From Mumia flava (lineage in GTDB: Bacteria; Actinomycetota; Actinomycetes; Propionibacteriales; Nocardioidaceae), in contig NZ_PGEZ01000001.1 in NCBI RefSeq assembly GCF_002797495.1, positions 744,001-808,000 on the forward strand: a DNA stretch of 64,000 nucleotides, given 5' to 3'. Within the stretch, counting starts at the first letter, position 1. Every line of letters begins with the position of its first letter. The notes beneath the pieces are model-generated. The model had not been told where the DNA came from and did no database searches. It saw only the letters and a list, made by a program, of their open reading frames with translations. A program made the translations under genes and the position numbers. Shown here piece by piece: positions 1-8,508 of the stretch.

Positions 1-74
1 ACCCGGCCGGCGATCACGCCGACGAGCGGCCGTCGCCGGAGCCGGAGCCGGAGCCGGAGCCCACCGGGGTGTGA
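1..74 (+). CDS. C-terminal tail of an unidentified protein (cut by window edge)
   Basis: The third forward frame is open from the window edge to a TGA at 72-74 and encodes 23 residues ending in a Pro-Glu run (PSPEPEPEPEPTGV) made by a tandem GAGCCG hexanucleotide. A perfect hairpin follows 8 bases after the stop, as expected at a gene end facing the convergent ecfT gene. Too little is visible to name the protein; it could also be chance open frame. Confidence 0.4.
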   Translation, partial: PAGDHADERPSPEPEPEPEPTGV

Positions 75-81
75 TCCCGAG

Positions 82-122
82 GGACGGCGGGGATGCCCTC
101 GGGTCCGGCACCCCCGCCGTCC
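82..122. terminator. Bidirectional hairpin terminator between convergent genes
   Basis: Perfect 11-bp arms, GGACGGCGGGG at 82-92 and CCCCGCCGTCC at 112-122, enclose a 19-base loop. The hairpin sits between the stop of the partial forward gene (74) and the stop of ecfT (126), so it can end transcription from both sides. There is no long T run, which is common for actinobacterial terminators. Confidence 0.65.
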
Positions 123-125
123 GGC

Positions 126-956
126 TCAGAAGTCGCGTGCGTAGACCGGGTGCTCGGCGCCGACCGCGAACGCGACCGCGACCAGCGCGAGCGTCGCGAC
201 CATCAGCACCACGTCGGCCGGTCCGACGTGCAGGTACGCGAGCCTGATCCGGCGTCCCGCGGCACTCTCCCCGGCGAAGGTGAAGCCGCGGGTCTCGAGC
301 GCCTCGACGGTCGTCCTGGTGCGCTTCGCGGTGTTGAGCATCATCGGGTAGAAGCCCTGGACCAGGGTCGTCGCGACGCGGACCGGCACCTTGAGCCGCC
401 ACCAGCCACGCCGCTCGAGCGGGGCCGTCCGTAGACGCTGCCCGTCGACGATCGTGTGGAACTCGTCCATCAGGATCGGCAGCATGCGATACCCGTAGCT
501 GACCCCGAAGCTCAGCATCGCCGGAGCACGCATGCTGATCAGCGCGTCGGAGAGCTTCTCGGGATCGAGGGAGACGAACGCCGCCATGCTCGCGAGCGAG
601 ACCGTCCCGAGCTTGAGCGTGAGCGTGAGCAGCGAGACCACCGTGTTCACGTCGCCGTCGAAGAACCAGGCGACGATCAGCAGGTAGGTGGTCTCGGTGA
701 GCAGCCCGAACGCGAAGAGCCCCAGGATCAGCGGACCGACCCGGCACGCCAGCACGGTCGCGGCGCACATCCCGAACAGCACGGCCAGCGTCGTCACGTT
801 GTGGGTGAGCCACGGGACGATCGCGAGCACGAGGTACCAGCAGACCACGACCCGCGGGTCACGCCGGGCGAGCAGCCCGCCCCGGGTGGCGTACGCCGTG
901 CGCAGCAGCTCCAGCTTGACCCACTCCACCGACAGCACGTCGCGGTGCTTGCGCAC
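126..956 (-). CDS. ecfT: ECF transporter T component (EcfT)
   Basis: A 276-residue membrane protein of the CbiQ/EcfT family, the scaffold that links the substrate-binding S component to the two ATPase domains in energy-coupling-factor importers. The N-terminal half is a series of hydrophobic helices (about residues 40-130). The C-terminal half holds the cytoplasmic coupling region with the family-style sequences LISMRAPAMLSFGVSYGYRM and VEALETRGF, equivalent to the Ala-Arg-Gly-type coupling motifs. A further membrane helix lies near the end. It starts at GTG 956, three bases after the fused ATPase gene, as the last gene of the operon HAD - S - A - T. Confidence 0.88.
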   Translation of the reverse strand: MRKHRDVLSVEWVKLELLRTAYATRGGLLARRDPRVVVCWYLVLAIVPWLTHNVTTLAVLFGMCAATVLACRVGPLILGLFAFGLLTETTYLLIVAWFFDGDVNTVVSLLTLTLKLGTVSLASMAAFVSLDPEKLSDALISMRAPAMLSFGVSYGYRMLPILMDEFHTIVDGQRLRTAPLERRGWWRLKVPVRVATTLVQGFYPMMLNTAKRTRTTVEALETRGFTFAGESAAGRRIRLAYLHVGPADVVLMVATLALVAVAFAVGAEHPVYARDF

Positions 957-959
957 GGC

Positions 960-2696
960 TCAGCCCTCCCCGATCGTGGCGAGCACGCTCGCGCCGGCGT
1001 GCTCGAACGCGCCGACGAACGCGTCGACTCCCAGGGGCGGCGGGTGGATGCCCATCGCTCGCCCGAGCTCGGTGATCTGCGGCGGCACCAGATTGACCGT
1101 CTCCAGCAGGTCCGGGGTGTCGAACAGCTCCGACGGCGTCAGGTCGGCCAGGACGCGCGCCTGGTGCAGCACGATCACCCGGTCGGCCCACTCGGCGACC
1201 AGGTGCATGTCGTGGGTCGCGACCACGACGCAGCGGATGTGCTCGGCCAGCATCTGCAGCATGGCCGTGACGTCCTCGCGGGTGCCGACGTCCAGGCTCG
1301 CGGTCGGCTCGTCGAGGAGCAGGAGCCGGGGCGTCGTCGCCAGCCCGATCCCGAGCGTCGCGCGACGCTGCTGTCCGCCCGACAGGGTCCGGCCGTCGCG
1401 GTCGGCGAGCTCCGCCAGCCGCAGGCGTACGAGCACGTCGTCGACGATCGCGGCGGCGTCGGGTCGGCCGCGACCCGTGGGGAACATCGCGACGTCGTCG
1501 CGGATGCAGTCCTTCAGGAACATCTGCTCCGGCCGCTGGTACAGGTAGCAGACCCGGTCCGCGAGGTCGACCGGACGGGTCGCGCGCGTGTCGGCGCCGT
1601 CCACCGTCACCGTGCCGGCCCTCGGCACCATCAGCCCCGTCAGCAGCCGCAGCAGCGTCGACTTCCCGGCGCCGTTCGAGCCGACCACCGCGATCCGCTC
1701 GCCCTCGTGGAGGCTCAGGTCCACGTCGTCGAGCACGCGAGACGTGCGGCCGTGCACGTCGCGGTAGCCGTGGGTCACCCCCCTCAGCGTGGCGACCGGG
1801 GCACCCGAGCTCGGGGGACCCGCGTCCGCGGCCGCAGAGCCCGCGATCGGCGGCGCGCCCGCGGCGCCTACCCCGGCGGAACGCAGCGCCGTCGCCGCCT
1901 CGTCCACCGACAGCGGGACGGGGGCGTGCGGCACGAGCCGCGCTGTCGCCTGCACGACCTGCGGTGCCGGGATGCCGTGGGCAGCGAGGTCGGCCGTGCT
2001 GGCCAGCGCCTCGCGCACGCCACGGTGCCACCGGACCCGCCCGTCGGCCATCAGCACCACGCTGCGGGCGTAGCGGGCGACCAGCTCGGCGTGGTGCTCG
2101 ATCACCACGACCGTGGTGCCGCGCTCGTTGATCCGGGCGAGCATCCGGTAGGTCTCCTCCGCACGGGCAGGGTCGAGCTCGGCCACCGGCTCGTCGACGA
2201 CGATCACCTCGGGCCGCATCGCGAGCACACCGGCGAGCGCCGTGAGGTGCTGCTGCCCACCGGACAGCTCCCACACGAACCGGTCGGCGATCGCGGCGAT
2301 CCCGAGCGTCTCGAGCGCGGCGGCGGTCCGCTCGGCGTGGTCGGCGAGCCCGTAGTTGACCGGGCCGAACGCGACGTCGTCGCGCACGGTCGGCCGTACG
2401 AGCTGGTTGCCGAAGTCCTGGTAGACGTAGCCGACCAGCCGCGACAACGCCGCGACCGACGAGCCGGCGACGTCGTGTCCGGCGACGCGGACGCTCCCGT
2501 CGACGTCGCCGGACCAGAAGTGCGGAACCAGCCCGTTGAACGTCTTGCACAGCGTCGTCTTGCCCGAGCCGTTGCCGCCGACCACCGCGACGAAGTCGCC
2601 GGCCTCGATCGTGAGGTCGACCCCGCGCAGGGTGTCCTCGTCCGCTCCGGGATAGCGGAACCGGAACCCGTCGACCTCGATGACCGGGTCCGTCAC
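960..2696 (-). CDS. ecfA: ECF transporter ATPase, two ABC domains fused in one chain (EcfAA')
   Basis: 578 residues with two complete ABC ATPase domains, replacing the usual separate EcfA1 and EcfA2. Domain 1 has Walker A GGNGSGKTT, signature LSGGQQH and Walker B VIVVDEPVAELD. Domain 2 has GSNGAGKST, LSGGQQRR and LLLLDEPTASLD. It powers import by the S and T proteins on either side. I chose the GTG at 2694-2696 because it gives a GTGA overlap with the S-component stop and begins directly with the conserved TDPVIEVDGFRFRYPG; the frame upstream of it is an extension inside the S gene without homology. Confidence 0.9.
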   Translation of the reverse strand: MTDPVIEVDGFRFRYPGADEDTLRGVDLTIEAGDFVAVVGGNGSGKTTLCKTFNGLVPHFWSGDVDGSVRVAGHDVAGSSVAALSRLVGYVYQDFGNQLVRPTVRDDVAFGPVNYGLADHAERTAAALETLGIAAIADRFVWELSGGQQHLTALAGVLAMRPEVIVVDEPVAELDPARAEETYRMLARINERGTTVVVIEHHAELVARYARSVVLMADGRVRWHRGVREALASTADLAAHGIPAPQVVQATARLVPHAPVPLSVDEAATALRSAGVGAAGAPPIAGSAAADAGPPSSGAPVATLRGVTHGYRDVHGRTSRVLDDVDLSLHEGERIAVVGSNGAGKSTLLRLLTGLMVPRAGTVTVDGADTRATRPVDLADRVCYLYQRPEQMFLKDCIRDDVAMFPTGRGRPDAAAIVDDVLVRLRLAELADRDGRTLSGGQQRRATLGIGLATTPRLLLLDEPTASLDVGTREDVTAMLQMLAEHIRCVVVATHDMHLVAEWADRVIVLHQARVLADLTPSELFDTPDLLETVNLVPPQITELGRAMGIHPPPLGVDAFVGAFEHAGASVLATIGEG

Positions 2697-3592
2697 CGCT
2701 GCCGTCCGACCTCGTCGCGCCGTTCCTGGGCCACGATCCGCGCCGTGATCACGATGCCGATCAGCACGATCGCGCAGACCGCGACCGACACCCACAGGAA
2801 GCTCAGGCCGTACTGGTCGAGGAAGTCAGGCTCCCACGAGCCGTACGCCATGTCGGCGGCCTCCATGAACGCGAAGACGGCCGAGGCGAACATCAGCAGG
2901 ACGGCCAGCGCGATGAAGGCCGCACTGGAGCGCGCGAGCCCGGGCGTGCGGCGGGCGGGATCGCGCGGCGCCATGCCCATCAGCGGCTCGATCTTGCCGT
3001 ACAGCCGCGGCGCGAGGTAGGCGGCGGGGATCGCTCCGAAGAGCACGCCGCTGATCACGAAGTCGGTGGTGAAGGCGATCCCTTCGAGCATGAGGATCGA
3101 CTCCGGGAGACCGTCGACGTACTCGGCGTCCTCGACGCCGACCCACACCTTGGTGAAGTCGACGATCCCGCCGACTCCCTTGTCGATCAGGACCGCGATC
3201 ATCGCCGCGGACGCGACCTGCCAGCGCTTGCGGGGGTCGCGCACGAGCGAGCCGGCGACATACAGCCCGAGCGCCATCTGGAGGTAGCCCTCGACCTCGC
3301 CGATGCCCGAGAAGTTGCCCATCAGGAGATCCACGAACACGATCTCGCCGAGCGGGGCGCCGAGCGCGGCGTAGAGCGGGTGGAAGAGGCTCACCATCAG
3401 GACGGGGACGAACGCGAGGTACGACACCGACAGCTCGACCGGGCCGACGGTGATCTCGGGGAGCACCTCGGTGACGATGTTGGCGAGGCCGAACAGCGTC
3501 ATCGACAGGACGAAGACCATCAGCTTCTGCGACGAGGTCAGGTCGGGGGCAGGTTCGCGCAAGCGCCTGCGGGTGGTGGTGGACTCGGACAT
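2693..3592 (-). CDS. ECF transporter S component, substrate unknown
   Basis: 299 residues, integral membrane, about six to seven hydrophobic segments, first of the three transporter genes. Position and coupling to ecfA and ecfT show it is the substrate-capture (S) subunit. It is longer than typical S components (about 180-200 residues): a loop around residues 115-190 and a C-terminal extra pair of helices (about 225-285) add length. It starts at ATG 3592 behind a good Shine-Dalgarno (CAGGAG). I see no motif that identifies the ligand as thiamine, biotin, riboflavin, cobalt or queuosine. The upstream tandem HAD gene and the LacI regulator are the best clues to the substrate. Confidence 0.8.
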   Translation of the reverse strand: MSESTTTRRRLREPAPDLTSSQKLMVFVLSMTLFGLANIVTEVLPEITVGPVELSVSYLAFVPVLMVSLFHPLYAALGAPLGEIVFVDLLMGNFSGIGEVEGYLQMALGLYVAGSLVRDPRKRWQVASAAMIAVLIDKGVGGIVDFTKVWVGVEDAEYVDGLPESILMLEGIAFTTDFVISGVLFGAIPAAYLAPRLYGKIEPLMGMAPRDPARRTPGLARSSAAFIALAVLLMFASAVFAFMEAADMAYGSWEPDFLDQYGLSFLWVSVAVCAIVLIGIVITARIVAQERRDEVGRQR

Positions 3593-3656
3593 CGGAATCT
3601 CCTGGGGGTCTGGGTCGGACGGGTCGTACGGCGGGTGGCGGGTGGTCGTGCGGCGG

Positions 3657-5390
3657 TCAGGGCGCGTCGGCGGCGCTGCGCAACGCGTCGTGCACGTCGG
3701 TCATCGAAGCGAGCAGCAGGTCAGGACGGTGCTCGCCCAGAGACGCGGCCAGGGCGTCGCCGTCGGGGGCACCACCGCGTACGACGACCGTGGTGCCCAC
3801 GCCCGCAGCCCGGGCGGCGGCGACGTCGCGCCACGGCTTGTCGCCGACGAACCAGCAGTCGGCCGGGTCGACGTCGAGCGCACGGACGGCCTCGGCGACG
3901 ATCGCCGGGTCGGGCTTGCGGCGGCCGACCTCGTCGGAGTAGAGGTGCACGCCGATCAGGTCGGCGACTCCGGCGCGCTCCAGCCGCTCCCGACCGCTGC
4001 GGCCGCAGATCGTGTTGGAGACGACGCCGACCTTGACGTCGTTCGCGCGGCACCAGCGCAGCAGGTCGGCGACCCCGTCGCGCAGCCGGGCGGTGCTCTT
4101 GGCCCGGGCGTAGCGGTGGTTCAGGTCCTCGGCCTCGGCGAGCAGCCAGGAGCGCGCCCCGGCGTCGAACCCGGGAGCGACCATCTCGCCCCAGAACGTC
4201 CGCGCGTCCACCTCGTACGCGACCGGGGTGCGGTCGACGGTGTCGGTCTCGGCGGCCTTGTGCTCGGCGTACGCCTCGCGGCCGCGCGCCAGCGCGTCGG
4301 CCATCGCGAGGTCCGGGACCTGGTGCCCGGCCGCACGCAACCGGGCAGCCGTCTCGCGGGCGAGCGCCGCGAGGCCGTCGGTCCGCTTCTCCGACGTGGT
4401 CAGCACGCCGCCCTGGTCCAGCAGCAGCGCACGCGGGCGGCGGCGCGGGGCAGCGGCAGGCGCGGACGGCGGCGCGGTCGCTGCGGTAGCGTCCGGTCCC
4501 CCGGCGTCCGGTCCCCCGGTCGAGGGTCCCCGCGGCGCGGCCTCACGCAGGACGGCCACGAGGTCGGCGGGCGCGTCGACGACGAGGTCGGCCGTGTCGC
4601 GAACCCCGAACGGCGGCGCGTCGGTGTGCTTGCTGCGCGTGAGCAGCACCGCGCCGACCCCGGCGCGCCGGCCCGCCTGGACATCGCGGTCCTGGGTGTC
4701 GCCCACGTACCAGCAGTGCTGCGGCACGGAGCCGAGCGCACGGGCGGCACGCTCGATCATCTCCGGGTTCGGCTTGCGGACTCCGACCTCGTCGGAGTAC
4801 AGCTGCACCGCCACGAACCGCTCGAGCCCGTGCTCGCGCATCAGGCGGCGGTGGGCACGACCGGCGTGAGCGTTGCTCACGATCCCGACCCGGATCCCCG
4901 CCTCGCGCGCGGTGCGGAGCAGGTCCTCGGCGCCGTCGCGGACCAGGTGATCGTTCAGCAGCGGGTTGATCAGCTCCATCAGCCGCGCGCCGGCGGCGGC
5001 AGCGGTGGCGCGCACGGGCTCCGACTGGTCGGCGAGCAGGAACTCCTCCCACAGCATCCGGTGGGTGAGCTCGGCCGGTCGCTGGGTCCGTCCCATCGCG
5101 TGCTTCCAATGGGTCAGGGCCTTCGTCCCCGCGCGCATCGACTCGGCGATGTCGTCGACGGCGACGGCGTGGCCCGCCCGGCCGAGCACGTCGGCGACGA
5201 GGGCGGCCGCATCGGTCATGCCCTCCGGGCGCTTGCGGGTCTCGAACACGACGCCGCCGAAGTCGAGCAGCAGCACCTCCGGCCGTACGGCGAGCGCCGG
5301 CGGCACGAGGGACGCGTCCTCGTCGGCCGGCCGCGGGGAATGCGGATCGGCTGGGGGCCGCAGCGTCGGCGGCAGGTCCGTGGTGGTCAC
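3657..5390 (-). CDS. Tandem HAD-superfamily hydrolase (two HAD domains in one protein)
   Basis: About 577 residues holding two HAD-like hydrolase domains that resemble each other. The N-terminal copy begins EVLLLDFGGVVFETRKR and the C-terminal copy ALLLDQGGVLTTSEKR. Each keeps the nucleophile Asp but has DxGG instead of the DxD of classic phosphatases. Both then carry the motif II serine (GIVSNA / GVVSNT), a motif III lysine in SDEVGVRKPNP / SDEVGRRKPDP, and an acidic motif IV (YVGDTQDRD / FVGDKPWRD). A low-complexity Ala/Pro linker joins them. It is probably a phosphatase acting on the transported compound or its product. It heads the ECF operon, 64 bases before the S gene. The GTG start at 5390 is a best guess; the frame stays open further upstream over the lacI start. 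Confidence 0.75.
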   Translation of the reverse strand: MTTTDLPPTLRPPADPHSPRPADEDASLVPPALAVRPEVLLLDFGGVVFETRKRPEGMTDAAALVADVLGRAGHAVAVDDIAESMRAGTKALTHWKHAMGRTQRPAELTHRMLWEEFLLADQSEPVRATAAAAGARLMELINPLLNDHLVRDGAEDLLRTAREAGIRVGIVSNAHAGRAHRRLMREHGLERFVAVQLYSDEVGVRKPNPEMIERAARALGSVPQHCWYVGDTQDRDVQAGRRAGVGAVLLTRSKHTDAPPFGVRDTADLVVDAPADLVAVLREAAPRGPSTGGPDAGGPDATAATAPPSAPAAAPRRRPRALLLDQGGVLTTSEKRTDGLAALARETAARLRAAGHQVPDLAMADALARGREAYAEHKAAETDTVDRTPVAYEVDARTFWGEMVAPGFDAGARSWLLAEAEDLNHRYARAKSTARLRDGVADLLRWCRANDVKVGVVSNTICGRSGRERLERAGVADLIGVHLYSDEVGRRKPDPAIVAEAVRALDVDPADCWFVGDKPWRDVAAARAAGVGTTVVVRGGAPDGDALAASLGEHRPDLLLASMTDVHDALRSAADAP

Positions 5391-5455
5391 GATGACCACG
5401 CTGGTGGCCACCGGTGAACGTGACCGGCCCGGACGGTGTCCAGCAGGTGAACGAT

Positions 5456-5469
5456 CTGGAACGTTCCAG
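5456..5469. promoter_or_regulatory. LacI-family operator between HAD-ECF operon and lacI-type gene
   Basis: CTGGAACGTTCCAG is a perfect 14-bp palindrome centred on CpG, the symmetry typical of LacI/GalR-family operators. It lies 66 bases upstream of the HAD start and 54 bases upstream of the regulator start, in the only divergent promoter region available, so one repressor dimer could control both directions. Confidence 0.65.
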
Positions 5470-5523
5470 GAATCCGCGCCGTGACCATGGGCGGGGGCGA
5501 GGGCCGCGAGGCAGGATGGGGGC

Positions 5524-6510
5524 GTGACCACGAGGAGCCGACGGCCCACGATCCGCGACGTCGCCGAGCGCGCAGGCGTCTCCAAGTCCCTCGTCTCGCT
5601 CGCCCTGCGCGACGACGCGGGCGTCAGCGACACCACCCGGGCCCGGATCAAGCAGGCCGCAGCCGACCTCGGCTACCGCTCGAACTCGCTCGCACGCGCG
5701 CTCGTCCAGGGCCGGACCGGGCAGGTCGGCGTGGTGGTCACCGACCTGACGAACCCGTACCACGCCGAGGTCGCCCTCGGGGTGGAGGACGCGGCGACCA
5801 CGGCCGGACTGACGACCCTGCTCGCGAACGGCCGACGCGACCCCGGTCGGCTGGCCGCGCACCTCCACACGTTCCTCGAGCTCAACGTCGACGGCCTCGT
5901 CGTGGTGAGCTCCCGCGTCGAGCCGGAGGTCCTGTCCTCGGTCGCGCGCGAGGTCCCGGTCACGGTCGTCGGACGACCCGAGTCGCTGCCGGCCGGCGTC
6001 GACAACGTCGCCGGCGACGACCGGCACGGCGCCCGGCTCGCGACCGAGCACCTGCTCGGGGCCGGCCATCGACGGATCGCGTTCGCCACCGCCTCGACCC
6101 GACCGGCAGCGCGGGCGCGCCGCGCAGGCTACGCGGAGGCGATGCGGGCGGCCGGACTCGGAGACGGGACCGTGCACGTGGTGGGCGACGACGCCCGGGA
6201 CGACTCGATCGACGCCGTGCTGGACAGCGACGCGACCGCGGTGTTCGCGAACCACGACCTGCTCGCGGTCGACCTGCTCGACCGCGCCGTCGACCGCGGG
6301 ATCGCCGTGCCGGAGCGCCTCGCGGTGATCGGGTACGACGACACCGATCTCGCCGCGCGCGTACGGCCCCGACTGAGCAGCGTCGACCAGCGAGGTGCAG
6401 CACTCGGTGGGACCGCGCTCGACCTGCTGCGCGAGCGAGCGGGGGGCCGGTCGGAGGACCGCCACGCCGTCCTCACCCCCGTGCTGCGCGTCCGATCGTC
6501 GAGTGCCTGA
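5524..6510 (+). CDS. LacI-family transcriptional regulator
   Basis: 328 residues. The N-terminal LacI helix-turn-helix (TIRDVAERAGVSKSLVSLAL) and the hinge helix (YRSNSLARAL) are intact. They are followed by a periplasmic-binding-protein-like sensor domain with the family features GVVVTDLTNPY and AVIGYDDTDLAARVRPRLSSVDQ. It starts at GTG 5524. It is divergent from the HAD-ECF operon, with a 14-bp palindrome between them, and is likely the operon's repressor and its own. The effector is unknown; LacI proteins usually sense sugars or nucleosides, which hints at the class of compound imported. Confidence 0.88.
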   Translation: MTTRSRRPTIRDVAERAGVSKSLVSLALRDDAGVSDTTRARIKQAAADLGYRSNSLARALVQGRTGQVGVVVTDLTNPYHAEVALGVEDAATTAGLTTLLANGRRDPGRLAAHLHTFLELNVDGLVVVSSRVEPEVLSSVAREVPVTVVGRPESLPAGVDNVAGDDRHGARLATEHLLGAGHRRIAFATASTRPAARARRAGYAEAMRAAGLGDGTVHVVGDDARDDSIDAVLDSDATAVFANHDLLAVDLLDRAVDRGIAVPERLAVIGYDDTDLAARVRPRLSSVDQRGAALGGTALDLLRERAGGRSEDRHAVLTPVLRVRSSSA

Positions 6511-6547
6511 CGGTCTTCGTAGCCGGCTGGGCGGGTGCCGGTCCGGA

Positions 6548-6571
6548 GACTCCCCAGCCGGCTGGGGAGTC
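6548..6571. terminator. 24-bp perfect palindrome after the LacI gene
   Basis: The arms GACTCCCCAGCC (6548-6559) and GGCTGGGGAGTC (6560-6571) are perfectly complementary with no loop, 38 bases after the lacI-type stop. It can form a strong hairpin and probably ends that transcript. The same GGCTGGGGAGTC sequence is the start of the repeat units that follow, so it may simply be part of the repeat family. Confidence 0.45.
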
Positions 6572-6915
6572 CGCAGCTCGCCTCCGATGGCGGGCTGCCC
6601 AGTTGGCTGGGGAGTCCCGCACTGGACGCGGGAAACCTCCCCAGCCCGGTGAAGGCTTCCCCAGTTGGCTACGAAGACCGCCCGGGCGGATCCGCCGGGA
6701 GACCGTCGGGGGACGCGCTGGGGAGTCCGCAGCTCGCCTCCGATGACGGGCTGCCCAGTTGGCTGGGGAGTCCCGCACTGGACGCGGGAAACCTCCCCAG
6801 CCCAGTGAAGGCTTCCCCAGTTGGCTAGGAAGACCGCCGGGGCGGATCCGCCGGAAGACCGCCCGGGCGGATCCGCCGGGAGACCGTCGGGGGACGACCG
6901 GCTGGGGAGTCCGCG
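6561..6915. repeat. Gene-free tandem repeat block, 156-bp period
   Basis: The unit starting GCTGGGGAGTCCGC at 6561 recurs with few changes at 6717, a 156-base period, and begins a third time at 6903 (after an extra partial copy of the GGCGGATCCGCC segment near 6841-6900). Within each unit lie short inverted sequences: GGCTGGGGAGTC, CCAGTTGGCT and the palindrome GGCGGATCCGCC. GGTCTTCGTAGCC at 6512-6524 is the exact reverse complement of 6667-6679. This fills the 411 bases between the LacI gene and gnd; I see no gene here. Open frames through it are repeat-encoded and not credible proteins. Confidence 0.75.
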
Positions 6916-6921
6916 AGGCGG

Positions 6922-8385
6922 TCAGTCGCGAGACTCCTCGGAGCGGTCGCCGGCCCAGAGCGTGTGGAACGTGCCGGGCTTGTCGACCCGGCGGTACGTG
7001 TGGGCGCCGAAGTCGTCCCGCAGCCCCTGGATGAGCGCCGCCGGGAGGCGCTCGGCCCGCAGGGCGTCGAACGACGCGAGCGAGGTCGAGAACGCCGGCG
7101 CCGGGACACCGAGCCGGGCGGCGGTCGCGACGACACGCCGCCACGAAGGGAGCCCGTCCGCCACCGCGTCGCGGAAGAACGGCGCGACGAGCAGCGAGGT
7201 CAGGTCGGGGTCGGAGTCGTACGCCTCGCGGATCCGGTCGAGGAACCGTGCCCGGATGATGCAGCCCCCGCGCCAGATCGTCGCCATCGAACCCAGGTCG
7301 ATCCCCCATCCGTACTCGTCGCTCCCGGCGCGGATCTGGTCGAAGCCCTGCGCGTACGCGAGCACCTTCGACGCATAGAGCGCGCGTCGCACGTCCTCGA
7401 CGAAGCGGTCGGCCTCCTCACCGGCGAGCGGGGCGGAGTCAACGGCCGGATCGACCTGCGCATAGGCCGCCCGGACCGCCTCACGCTGGTCTGCGTGCCC
7501 GGACAGCGACCGGGCGAATGTCGCCTCCGCGATCGCGGTGACCGGCACGCCGAGCTCGAGCGCGTTCTGGACCGTCCAGCGGCCCGTGCCCTTCTGCTCG
7601 GCCTGGTCCAGCACGACGTCGACGAACGGTCGGCCCGTCTCCGCGTCGGTGTGGCCGAGCACGTCGGCGGTGATCTCGATCAGGTACGACTCGAGCTCGC
7701 CGCCGTTCCAGTCCGAGAAGATCTCGGCGATCCGCGCAGGATCGGCGCCGGTGCCGTGCCGCAGCAGGTCGTACGCTTCCGCGATCAGCTGCATGTCGGC
7801 GTACTCGATGCCGTTGTGCACCATCTTCACGAAGTGGCCGGCGCCGTCCGCTCCGACGTGGGTGCAGCACGGGGTGCCGTCGACCTCGGCCGCGATCGAC
7901 TCGAACATCGGCCCGAGGGTCTCGTACGCGTGGTCGGATCCGCCGGGCATGATGCTCGGGCCGTGCAGCGCTCCCTCCTCCCCGCCGGAGACGCCCGAGC
8001 CGACGAAGTGCAGGCCGTGCTCGCGGAGCGCGGCCTCACGGCGCCGGGTGTCCAGGAAGTGGGCGTTGCCGCAGTCCACGATCACGTCACCCTCGTCGAG
8101 CAGCGGCACCAGCTCGTCGATCACGGCGTCGGTCGGCTCACCGGCCTTCACCATCACGATCACCGAGCGGGGGCGCTCGATCGAGGCGACGAAGTCGGCC
8201 ATCGACTCCGACGGCACGAACGTCCCCTCGTCGCCGTGCTCGTCGACCAACGAGCGCGTCCGCTCGTACGTGCGGTTGTGCAGCGCGACGGACCAGCCGT
8301 GACGCGCGAGGTTCCGGGCCAGGTTGCGACCCATCACCGCGAGCCCGGTCACCCCGATCCGCGCGGTCGCCTGCGTGTCGTCCAT
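6922..8385 (-). CDS. gnd: 6-phosphogluconate dehydrogenase, decarboxylating
   Basis: 487 residues, the normal length of the homodimeric enzyme that oxidises 6-phosphogluconate to ribulose 5-phosphate and CO2 with NADP (oxidative pentose phosphate pathway, cytosol). The N-terminal Rossmann motif GVTGLAVMGRNLARNLARHG, the glycine-rich GSGVSGGEEGAL and the catalytic FVKMVHNGIEYADMQ (Lys and His-Asn) are all present. The C-terminal all-helical domain is complete (GGCIIRARFLDRI). ATG 8385 has a strong Shine-Dalgarno (GGAGGTG). It is monocistronic by appearance; the repeat block lies directly downstream. Confidence 0.95.
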   Translation of the reverse strand: MDDTQATARIGVTGLAVMGRNLARNLARHGWSVALHNRTYERTRSLVDEHGDEGTFVPSESMADFVASIERPRSVIVMVKAGEPTDAVIDELVPLLDEGDVIVDCGNAHFLDTRRREAALREHGLHFVGSGVSGGEEGALHGPSIMPGGSDHAYETLGPMFESIAAEVDGTPCCTHVGADGAGHFVKMVHNGIEYADMQLIAEAYDLLRHGTGADPARIAEIFSDWNGGELESYLIEITADVLGHTDAETGRPFVDVVLDQAEQKGTGRWTVQNALELGVPVTAIAEATFARSLSGHADQREAVRAAYAQVDPAVDSAPLAGEEADRFVEDVRRALYASKVLAYAQGFDQIRAGSDEYGWGIDLGSMATIWRGGCIIRARFLDRIREAYDSDPDLTSLLVAPFFRDAVADGLPSWRRVVATAARLGVPAPAFSTSLASFDALRAERLPAALIQGLRDDFGAHTYRRVDKPGTFHTLWAGDRSEESRD

Positions 8386-8508
8386 CGTGCACCTCCGACG
8401 TCCTCGGGCCAGTGGTGGTCCCGCCGAGCGCTCCGGCGTCCCCAGTCGAGGCTAGGCGCCACCCCGCATCGGCGCAGGGCGCAACTCCCGCCAGGCAGTC
8501 CTCCCCCG

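Noticed and set aside
456-3020. Long forward open frame of 854 codons across the ECF genes
   Set aside because: Antisense shadow of the fused ATPase and S genes: His/Arg/Asp-rich with no family motif, typical in high-GC DNA.
3593-3656. Riboswitch before the ECF S gene
   Set aside because: Only 64 bases, lying inside an operon after the HAD gene, and without recognisable TPP, cobalamin, FMN or preQ1 core sequences.
6561-6915. Possible CRISPR array
   Set aside because: The repeated block is 156 bp with no short unique spacers, and there are no cas genes.
6473-7309. Reverse frame through the 156-bp repeats, giving repeated Trp-containing segments
   Set aside because: It overlaps gnd out of frame and the repetition follows the DNA units; no domain, no start signal.
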